Source of the DNA: Patescibacteria group bacterium
Lineage (GTDB): Bacteria; Patescibacteriota; Patescibacteriia; Patescibacteriales; JAQTRU01
DNA length: 41,025 nt
NCBI GenBank assembly: GCA_028711415.1
Contig: JAQTSG010000004.1
Span: forward strand, 1 to 41,025
Direction of reading: 5' to 3'
Shown: positions 34,933-40,476 of the stretch, in pieces
How positions within the stretch are numbered: position 1 is the stretch's first letter
Layout: the number at the start of each line of letters is the position of its first letter
The notes under the pieces: generated by a model
Seen by the model: the letters and a program-made list of their open reading frames with translations, nothing else
What the model was told of the DNA's origin: nothing
Databases searched by the model: none
Translations under genes and position numbers: made by a program

Positions 34933-35157
34933 TTAATTATTTAACTCTTTTTTAATTTGTTTGTTATAGTCATCAAAATTTCCCTGAATGTCTTGCAGTT
35001 GCTCCTCGGCCGCCTTTTTCTGCTCTTTATTCTCTCCAATACTACCCTTATATCTATCTAAAGCCCCTCCTTTAGCAAAGAAAATCAAGGCAATTATAGC
35101 CACTACTATCAATAATATAATTAAGGAAAATCCCCTATTTTCTTTTCTATGTTTCAT
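34933..35157 (-). CDS. Small membrane protein with prepilin-like N-terminus
   Basis: 74 residues: a basic lead (MKHRKENRG), a hydrophobic segment FSLIILLIVVAIIALIFF (about 10-27), then a hydrophilic coiled-coil-like tail. The RG-FSLI boundary resembles a type IV prepilin cleavage site (G followed by F and hydrophobic helix), but the Glu usually at position +5 is Ile. Glu5 is missing in some minor pseudopilins. The alternative is a plain single-pass protein. It lies directly upstream of dnaK, with a palindromic repeat between. Confidence 0.6.
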   Translation of the reverse strand: MKHRKENRGFSLIILLIVVAIIALIFFAKGGALDRYKGSIGENKEQKKAAEEQLQDIQGNFDDYNKQIKKELNN

Positions 35158-35191
35158 ACAAACAATAATGACGAATTAATTATTTTTTAAT

Positions 35192-35626
35192 TTATTTATC
35201 ATCTTTTATATTCAATAATTCCTTGTTATCTTCCCATAACTTCCAATAAGGATCTGAAAGACAGCGATTTGGAGGGTATATTATAACACCAAGTTTTCTA
35301 TAAAAGGCATTTTGAATATCATATGCGATGCTCCATAACTGCAAATCATTTATATCTTCTTCCAATCCTCTTAATCCTGCTTCCCACCATTCAAGAGAAA
35401 TATTTTTTTCATCCCTAGTAATTATTACAACATTATCAATCCAATAATTTGTTCTACTTTCAATTCTCTCACTACCATTTATAGACGTTGATCCATATAT
35501 GACGAGGGGTTCATCACGAACTATTATTTTAATTATGATATTTTGTGCCCTCAAAAATTCTGTTAATTTCTTTTCACATTTTTTTACTAATTCTTGACTT
35601 GGTTTTTCTTTATACTTAATTTCCAT
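35192..35626 (-). CDS. Unknown protein
   Basis: 144 residues from MEIKYKEKPSQELVKKCEKK at 35626, chosen because GGAG lies 10 bases upstream. The ATG at 35650 falls on the edge of a palindromic repeat. No family recognised. It has no signal peptide or membrane segment and ends with an aromatic, charged region (YWKLWEDNKELLNIK). It follows the DUF4145 gene with a GAAA-loop hairpin between. The two look like an inserted accessory pair in the heat-shock cluster. Low G+C and no Cys motif. Confidence 0.6.
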   Translation of the reverse strand: MEIKYKEKPSQELVKKCEKKLTEFLRAQNIIIKIIVRDEPLVIYGSTSINGSERIESRTNYWIDNVVIITRDEKNISLEWWEAGLRGLEEDINDLQLWSIAYDIQNAFYRKLGVIIYPPNRCLSDPYWKLWEDNKELLNIKDDK

Positions 35627-35648
35627 ATATTTTATACTCCATTTTGCC

Positions 35649-35668
35649 ATTCCCGCGAAAGCGGGAAT
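35649..35668. repeat. Short REP-type hairpin with GAAA loop
   Basis: ATTCCCGC-GAAA-GCGGGAAT, an 8-bp perfect stem with a GNRA-type loop, between the unknown gene and the DUF4145 gene. Confidence 0.7.
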
Positions 35669-35691
35669 CCAGGGATTATTTTAACTTTTAA

Positions 35692-36288
35692 TTATTTATT
35701 AGATTCTTCAAGCCCGCGACTTACTCTCGATGGTAAAACAAATAAAAAATCTGCCAACGCCAATGCAAAATCGAGACATCTTTTTGCGTCTGTTTCGTTG
35801 GGAATAGGAACTTCTTCGTCGGCATGTCTTTGATCATTAGCATCAAGACGGATTTCATGAGCCCATTTAGACATATCATCAGTAATTAAATGGTCCTTAG
35901 CGGCTTTGTTAATTCTGCTATATAAACTACCTTCTTTATAATTCTTTTCTTTTAGCATAGCATCAACAGCGCTTGCAGAAAGCATTACAGATCCAGCTGG
36001 TGCATGTAAACTATTTAAAGCCTGACTTAAATAATTTTTTGCTTTTTCCGGGATAGTGTCTTCAATTTTTGTGGAATTTGGAAAAATTTCAAGCACTTGG
36101 CCATCCGGATCTTTTGATGAAGATGTTACTAAGCCACCGCATCTGATACATTTATATACTTTCCAATATTTTAAATTACCTCCAGAGTGCGCGTTAGTAT
36201 TAATTTGCGCTACTACAAATAAATTCGGACTGTCTACATTGCAATGTGGGCATCTTCCTAAATCCAATTGATTTACAAGTCTAAGCAT
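35692..36288 (-). CDS. DUF4145-like protein with N-terminal zinc ribbon
   Basis: 198 residues from the ATG at 36288. A TTG at 36330 would add 14 and lies next to a repeat. The N-terminus has two CxxC pairs (RCPHCNV and KCIRCGG) about 30 residues apart, a zinc-ribbon pattern. The C-terminal half is the helical DUF4145 domain (AGSVMLSASAVDAMLKEKN, then WAHEIRLDANDQRHADEE). In other bacteria DUF4145 occurs with restriction and other defence genes. No such partner is recognisable here. Function unknown. Confidence 0.7.
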   Translation of the reverse strand: MLRLVNQLDLGRCPHCNVDSPNLFVVAQINTNAHSGGNLKYWKVYKCIRCGGLVTSSSKDPDGQVLEIFPNSTKIEDTIPEKAKNYLSQALNSLHAPAGSVMLSASAVDAMLKEKNYKEGSLYSRINKAAKDHLITDDMSKWAHEIRLDANDQRHADEEVPIPNETDAKRCLDFALALADFLFVLPSRVSRGLEESNK

Positions 36289-36339
36289 ATTATTATGATT
36301 AATATAATTATTTTCTAAACCCAGGAGCAAGCGGTAGGC

Positions 36340-36536
36340 ACGTTTCTACTGCTCACTCCCCGCCAGAGGCGGGCAGGCTGGATGCCGGGTCAAGCCCGGC
36401 ATGACAGAAAGGGGCTTTTTGTCATTCCGACGACCAGCGGGAGGAGGAATCCCTTAAACGTGGCAATTATTACGTTCGTGCCGCTTACAATCTCTAAGGG
36501 ATTTCTCGTCCCGCCCCGGCGGGACTCGAAATGACA
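36340..36536. repeat. Compound REP-like region between DUF4145 and hsp20 genes
   Basis: Holds a hairpin with an 8-bp stem ATGCCGGG/CCCGGCAT (36382-36402), and an element with GTCATT (36421) and AATGAC (36530-36535) ends. Inside, GAGGAATCCCTTA faces TAAGGGATTTCTC, and a GTCCCGCC...GGCGGGAC hairpin is near 36508-36525. No coding potential. Confidence 0.75.
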
Positions 36537-36569
36537 AAAGCGTTATTCTTAATTCTTAAATCTTAATTC

Positions 36570-37007
36570 TTACTTCTTCGTTTTTATCTTGATCGTCTTC
36601 GGCTTCCCCCCAATCGCTTTCGGAATAGAAATCTTTAAAACTCCGTCAATCGCTTCCGCGCTCGCCTTTTCGCCATTAACATGAGCCGGCAAAGCCACGC
36701 TTCTATAGAAACTCCCGCGCCTTATTTCTTTTCTATAATAATTCTTATCTTCCACCTCGGATTTTTTTTCGCCTTCGCCCTTAATAATTAAAACGTCATT
36801 TTCAATGGAAATCTTAACATTTTCCAAATCCACGCCCGCCAGTTGCGTTTCCACGATGACATTATTTTTATCTTCATAAATATCAACCGCCGGGGTAAAG
36901 CCGTTCCGGCCGGCCCAAAGAGCCGGGGAAAGTTCCGAGAACATTTTATCCATGTCCTCAAATCCCGAAGCTTCGGGAAAAAACGGGGTCCACTTTATTA
37001 AAGCCAT
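36570..37007 (-). CDS. Small heat-shock protein Hsp20
   Basis: 145 residues. A short N-terminal arm (MALIKWTPFFPEASGFED) leads to the alpha-crystallin domain (about 37-132: FTPAVDIYEDKNNVIVETQLAGVDLENV, split as two runs of sheet). The domain ends with an A-x-x-x-x-G-V-L motif (AIDGVLKISIPK) and a basic tail. Hsp20 holds unfolding proteins for DnaK without using ATP. It lies between the grpE fusion and the DUF4145 gene. A stable stem-loop occupies its leader (37026-37056). Confidence 0.93.
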   Translation of the reverse strand: MALIKWTPFFPEASGFEDMDKMFSELSPALWAGRNGFTPAVDIYEDKNNVIVETQLAGVDLENVKISIENDVLIIKGEGEKKSEVEDKNYYRKEIRRGSFYRSVALPAHVNGEKASAEAIDGVLKISIPKAIGGKPKTIKIKTKK

Positions 37008-37025
37008 ATATTTGTTTTGTCGCGC

Positions 37026-37056
37026 GAGAGAAATTCGTAATCCGCGAACTTCTCTC
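37026..37056 (-). promoter_or_regulatory. Stem-loop in the hsp20 leader
   Basis: On the minus strand GAGAGAAGTTCG pairs with CGAATTTCTCTC around CGGATTA. It is a 12-bp stem with one G-U pair, and the plus strand would have a mismatch there. It ends 18 bases before the ATG, and no Shine-Dalgarno site follows it. A thermosensor or mRNA-stability role is possible but unproven. Confidence 0.45.
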
Positions 37057-37081
37057 TGGCAACGTATTAATTTTTAATTCT

Positions 37082-37172
37082 TAATTTCTAAACAATTTTC
37101 AATGATTAAATTAATTAATGAATTAATAAATTAAGTCATTGTTTGAAAATTGAAAATCAGAAATTGAAAATT
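37082..37172. mobile_element. ORF-less relative of four-helix-bundle cassette 2
   Basis: The left end (37082-37103) matches 21 of 22 bases of the reverse complement of 27251-27272. The right end (37138-37172) matches the reverse complement of 26827-26858 apart from a 6-7 base insertion. So it has both distinct ends of cassette 2, in reverse orientation, with only 34 bases between instead of the gene. It begins at the grpE stop codon (37171-37173). Confidence 0.6.
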
Positions 37173-37833
37173 ATTTCACTACCACCTTTGCCGCCACTAT
37201 CACCTTTCCATTTAACTTATACCCGGGCCTTAATTCCTTCACCACCTTATCACCTTTCCCTTCAATCGCTTCCATCGTATTATGGTCAAACTTTTCGCCA
37301 ATCGTTTTTATTTCCTCCACGCCCATACTCGCTAAAACGTCTTTAAACTGCCGGATAACATGCTTTATGCCTTCCAGCCAGCCGTTTTTTTCCACAGTTT
37401 CATCAGTATGAGCCAAAGACATCTTTAAATTGTCGTAGACCGGAATTATGGAAAGAATTAGATCTTCGTTGGCGTATTTTACGAATTCCACCTTTTCCTG
37501 CGCCGTCCGCTTCAGTAAATTCTGGTAATCCGCCAAGGCTCTTAAATACTTATTCTGCCAATCGTTTTCTTCAGGCGATTCAAACTTAAATCTTGGCACC
37601 TTTTTCCCATCAATTTCCACCTCTTCTAAAAAAATCCTTTTGGGTCTAACCCAGATTTTTCCTTCCCCATACATAGCCTGATAGACAACCATTTCTTCTT
37701 GAGTTTCGCTGTCTTCAGCAATAAACAATACTTTATATTTTTTATCCTTATAATGTTTATAAATACCCGGCTTAACTTTATTACTGTTGTCCGTTGTCTG
37801 TTTACTATTATTTATCTTTTTTTCTTCACTCAT
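37171..37833 (-). CDS. grpE: GrpE with N-terminal DUF1653 domain
   Basis: 220 residues in two parts. Residues about 22-86 match DUF1653: PGIYKHYKDKKYKVLFIAED, then ETQEEMVVYQAMYGEG and IWVRPKRIFLEEVE...VPRFKF. Residues about 88-220 are the GrpE core: WQNKYLRALADYQNLLKRT, VYDNLKMSLAH, GVEEIKTIGEKFDHNTMEAI and LRPGYKLNGKVIVAAKVVV. The usual unstructured/coiled N-terminus of GrpE is replaced. GrpE exchanges nucleotide on DnaK. The role of DUF1653 is unknown. The gene follows hrcA with only a 7-bp array between, so both domains lie in one uninterrupted frame. No Shine-Dalgarno site. Confidence 0.9.
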   Translation of the reverse strand: MSEEKKINNSKQTTDNSNKVKPGIYKHYKDKKYKVLFIAEDSETQEEMVVYQAMYGEGKIWVRPKRIFLEEVEIDGKKVPRFKFESPEENDWQNKYLRALADYQNLLKRTAQEKVEFVKYANEDLILSIIPVYDNLKMSLAHTDETVEKNGWLEGIKHVIRQFKDVLASMGVEEIKTIGEKFDHNTMEAIEGKGDKVVKELRPGYKLNGKVIVAAKVVVK

Positions 37834-37838
37834 AAATG

Positions 37839-37915
37839 ATATGTGATACGCGATATGCGACTAGCGATACGCGTTCCACGTTATGTGTTATGTGTTATGT
37901 GTTATGCGTTGCGTG
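37839..37915. repeat. 7-bp periodic repeat array between hrcA and grpE
   Basis: Eleven units in register (ATACGCG, ATATGCG, TTCCACG, TTATGTG x3, TTATGCG and variants). It encodes the last residues of HrcA (RITHNT) and ends 6 bases before the grpE ATG. Confidence 0.85.
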
Positions 37916-38574
37916 ACATACTTAATTACGGCCAGATTTTTTTCATAATCCATCCGCATCGGGCCTAAAATCCCGAACAAACCGGTCTTGCCGCTCCGCC
38001 TGTATTTAGAAAAAATCGTGGAGCAGGAATCGCCGAAAGGATTGGCCGAACCGAGTAAAATTTCCGTCTCTTTCACCTCGCTGAAAATATCGTCAATAAT
38101 TTCGTCCATCCTATCAATAATCGCCGAGATATTATAAATTAAATTGGGCTCGGAAAATTCCGGCTGGGAAAATAAATTGGAAATGCCGGTGTAGTAAAGA
38201 TTATTTTTGTGGAATGCCCAAAAAATCGCGTTGCCGGAAATCTTGGCCATCTCCTTGGCCGTTTGCTTAAAACTGGCTTCGTCATTTCCTTTTAAAGCTT
38301 TCTTTAAAATTTCCGCTTCTTTTTCCGCCAATTGTTTTTCTTTTAAACTGGACAAATACAAGTTATAGGCCTTTTCCGTAGGCACGCGGCCGGCCGAAGT
38401 ATGGGGCTGAATTATAAAATCCTCTTCTTCCAGCTCCGCCATTTCGTTCCTGACGGTCGCCGGAGAAATATCCAGGCGGTATTTATCAACCAAAACGCCT
38501 GACCCTACCGGAGCGCCAGTTTTAATATGTTCTTTGATGATGGTATTTAAGATTATTAGTTTTCTCTCGTCCAT
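37888..38574 (-). CDS. hrcA: Heat-inducible transcription repressor HrcA, short
   Basis: 228 residues against about 340 in most bacteria. The winged-helix DNA-binding domain is intact (MDERKLIILNTIIKEHIKTG, PATVRNEMAELEEEDFI, HTSAGRVPTEKAYNLYL). The following regulatory/dimerisation part is shortened but keeps a SGKTGLFGILGPMRMDYEK-like end (DNA 37930-37990). The last residues (RITHNT) and the stop are encoded by a 7-bp repeat array, so the natural C-terminus may have been replaced. It represses through CIRCE, and a perfect CIRCE lies 18 bases before its own ATG, so it is autoregulated. Confidence 0.93.
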   Translation of the reverse strand: MDERKLIILNTIIKEHIKTGAPVGSGVLVDKYRLDISPATVRNEMAELEEEDFIIQPHTSAGRVPTEKAYNLYLSSLKEKQLAEKEAEILKKALKGNDEASFKQTAKEMAKISGNAIFWAFHKNNLYYTGISNLFSQPEFSEPNLIYNISAIIDRMDEIIDDIFSEVKETEILLGSANPFGDSCSTIFSKYRRSGKTGLFGILGPMRMDYEKNLAVIKYVTQRITHNT

Positions 38575-38582
38575 ATTCTGAT

Positions 38583-38610
38583 ATTATCATTCTTAGCACT
38601 CCCCTGTCAA
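38583..38610 (-). promoter_or_regulatory. Promoter of hrcA embedded in CIRCE
   Basis: A perfect -35 TTGACA (38605-38610) lies in the CIRCE spacer, and the -10 GATAAT (38583-38588) follows after 16 bases. Only 8 bases separate the -10 from the hrcA ATG, so the mRNA should start within a base or two of the start codon (near-leaderless). Confidence 0.75.
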
Positions 38611-38619
38611 GAGTGCTAA
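38593..38619. promoter_or_regulatory. CIRCE operator (HrcA binding site)
   Basis: TTAGCACTC (38593-38601), a 9-base spacer, then GAGTGCTAA (38611-38619), both arms identical to the consensus. It overlaps the -35 region of the hrcA promoter, so HrcA binding would block RNA polymerase. Confidence 0.97.
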
Positions 38620-38665
38620 AATGCGGGGCTTGTCCCGCCGTAGCTTTAGCGAAGGCGGATCAAGA

Positions 38666-38674
38666 GAGTGCTAA
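38666..38674. promoter_or_regulatory. CIRCE half-site
   Basis: GAGTGCTAA repeated 55 bases upstream of the full operator, in the same TCAAGA context. The matching TTAGCACTC arm is missing. A GC-rich palindrome lies between the two copies. Confidence 0.5.
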
Positions 38675-38689
38675 AGTGCTTGCCTCGCA

Positions 38690-38761
38690 CCTCACCCCGT
38701 CGTCCCGCCAGCTGGCGGGACTCCCTCCCCTCTCCTAATTAGGAGAGGGTTAGGGGTGAGG
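38690..38761. repeat. Nested palindromes upstream of hrcA
   Basis: Outer CCTCACCCC (38690-38698) and GGGGTGAGG (38753-38761) enclose two perfect 20-bp palindromes, GTCCCGCCAGCTGGCGGGAC (38702-38721) and CCTCTCCTAATTAGGAGAGG (38729-38748). REP/MITE-like, non-coding. Confidence 0.85.
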
Positions 38762-38764
38762 TAT

Positions 38765-38797
38765 AAAAAAGGGACTGCCGCTTTAGCGCAATCCCTT
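38765..38797 (-). terminator. Terminator of the IMP-dehydrogenase-like gene
   Basis: On the minus strand AAGGGATTGC pairs with GCAGTCCCTT (10 bp, one G-U) and is followed by six T. It lies 18 bases after the stop at 38815. Confidence 0.85.
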
Positions 38798-38814
38798 GTT
38801 GAAACATTGTTTCT

Positions 38815-40302
38815 TTAATCAAGCCGAGTCCGGATTTGTTCCTGACCGGCTGAAGAAAACCTTACGAAAGCTATCGGCTGATTGCCGAATTCGTGCAAAG
38901 CCTCCAGATTGGCTGCTCCGGCATGGGCAAACCCTCCCTGGATTAGTTCAATGTCTTTCTTTATCCAGGTTTTCAGGGGCCCACGGTGTTTAACCCTGCC
39001 CTCCACTCCTTCCGGTGCGGTTTTGCCTTTATAGCGGCTATCGGTTACACGGCTTTTTATTGCTCTTTTTGAAGCCATGCCCCAATATTCGACAAAACCC
39101 TCTTTGCCTACGCCCTTTTCCTGGCAAGATAATGATTCGCTGGCCGCAACCAGCCATTTCCCGGCCATACAGGCATCACCGCCCGCAGCCAAAGCCATCA
39201 CCATATCGCCCGGGCCTTCAATACTGCCATCAGGAATTATGGCCGGGGCATGTTCGCCTTTGACTGCCATCCGTCGCCGGATAAAATCAAGTTCCCGAAT
39301 TAAAGTAAACATGGGAACGCCGGCGCCGGTTACCTCTGTAGTTGTGCAGATTGAACCCGGACCGATGCCGCATTTTACTCCGTGGACCCCCGCTTGAGAT
39401 AGCTGCCAGTAGCCGTCAATATCAGCCACATTGCCAGCGATTACCGCAGCTCGGTCGTGAGCCATTTTCACTACTGCCCTAGCCTGGCTTATTACATCCG
39501 GACAATTACCATGACTGCTGTCAACAACAATGATCCCTGCGCCCATCTCCAGGGCTTGCCGCGCCCGTTCCAGATCATTCTTTTCAACTCCGATAGCTAT
39601 GCCTGCCAGCGGCTTGCCATTATGGTAAGATGGGTCAGCGGCAAAAAAATCTTTCATGAAATAAATGCCTTTAAAAATCTTCCCGTCATCCACGATGGGC
39701 AGAACCGAGCATTCCTGCTCTTCAAGCAACCTGTCTCTTATTCTAGAAAAAGGCGTGTCAACATGTTCGACTTTCAGCTCTTCGAACGGTTTCATCCACT
39801 TTGAAACAGGTTCATAAAGATGTTTTTTGAATGCGATACCGCCGGTAAAGATTATTCCGACGAGAATACCGTCCTTAACTACCGGAATGGTGCTGAAACC
39901 GAATTCCTGTAAAATATTATTTGCCTCCTCCAGAGTCTGATCAGGACGCAAACATTTGGGGTCTGATACCAAACACGGTTTATGAGCCAAAACTTCCGCC
40001 AGCCAGGTAATCTGGGTCTCAATTTCCCGGTGCCGATAAATGATGCCGCAACCGCCGACCTCGAAAATGGCCTTGGCCATATTCGGACCGGAAACCGCGT
40101 TCATGGCCGCGGACAAGAGCGGAAAATTCAATTTCACCGGACCGATAGAGCTTGAAAGGTCCGCTCCCAAAGGATTGACTTTGGAAAATACAGGACGAAG
40201 CCTAATTTCCCGAAGCGTATAACCTTTGACCGGCCCAGTTAAACCTCCGCCCCTGAAAAGCTCCGGATACATTTCCACATAAACATCTTCTACAAAACCC
40301 AT
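38815..40302 (-). CDS. IMP dehydrogenase-like protein (IMPDH/GMPR family), divergent
   Basis: 495 residues. The TIM-barrel is interrupted by two CBS modules (about 110-225). The catalytic loop is present as KCGIGPGSICTTTEVTGAG (Cys near 318), and the flap region as EGVEGRVKHRGP. Departures from standard GuaB: GSIEGPGD where GGIRYSGD is usual in the phosphate-binding loop, AGKWLVAASES in place of LGSLLAGTDES, and CTTTE in place of CTTR. So it may convert IMP to XMP, or have changed substrate. The ATG follows a GAGAGG site. It has its own promoter and terminator, and seems G+C richer than its neighbours, like the PurF-like gene at 30646. Confidence 0.85.
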   Translation of the reverse strand: MGFVEDVYVEMYPELFRGGGLTGPVKGYTLREIRLRPVFSKVNPLGADLSSSIGPVKLNFPLLSAAMNAVSGPNMAKAIFEVGGCGIIYRHREIETQITWLAEVLAHKPCLVSDPKCLRPDQTLEEANNILQEFGFSTIPVVKDGILVGIIFTGGIAFKKHLYEPVSKWMKPFEELKVEHVDTPFSRIRDRLLEEQECSVLPIVDDGKIFKGIYFMKDFFAADPSYHNGKPLAGIAIGVEKNDLERARQALEMGAGIIVVDSSHGNCPDVISQARAVVKMAHDRAAVIAGNVADIDGYWQLSQAGVHGVKCGIGPGSICTTTEVTGAGVPMFTLIRELDFIRRRMAVKGEHAPAIIPDGSIEGPGDMVMALAAGGDACMAGKWLVAASESLSCQEKGVGKEGFVEYWGMASKRAIKSRVTDSRYKGKTAPEGVEGRVKHRGPLKTWIKKDIELIQGGFAHAGAANLEALHEFGNQPIAFVRFSSAGQEQIRTRLD

Positions 40303-40319
40303 GGCTTACCTCTCATTCT

Positions 40320-40348
40320 TTTATCCTTCAGTTGAAATTTGTTGTCAA
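40320..40348 (-). promoter_or_regulatory. Promoter of the IMP-dehydrogenase-like gene
   Basis: -35 TTGACA (40343-40348), 17-base spacer, -10 GATAAA (40320-40325). The start of transcription would be near 40313, about 11 bases before the ATG region, leaving room for the GAGAGG site. Confidence 0.6.
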
Positions 40349-40422
40349 AAGGACATTTCTTTAACTAATTTATATTAAATCCCAATCTAACACATTTTTT
40401 AAAAAAAATCAAGGGTAAAAAT

Positions 40423-40441
40423 AAAAAAGCACGCCCGTGCT
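40423..40441 (-). terminator. Terminator of the transpeptidase gene
   Basis: Minus strand: AGCAC-GGGC-GTGCT followed by six T. It lies about 35 bases after the stop at 40477. Confidence 0.7.
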
Positions 40442-40476
40442 ACAACTACATTCGTTAAATTCGTTCTAAATTCGTT

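Noticed and set aside
19103-40222. Plus-strand reading frames opposite the ribosomal, chaperone and IMPDH genes
   Set aside because: All lie inside well-supported minus-strand genes and have no recognisable product.
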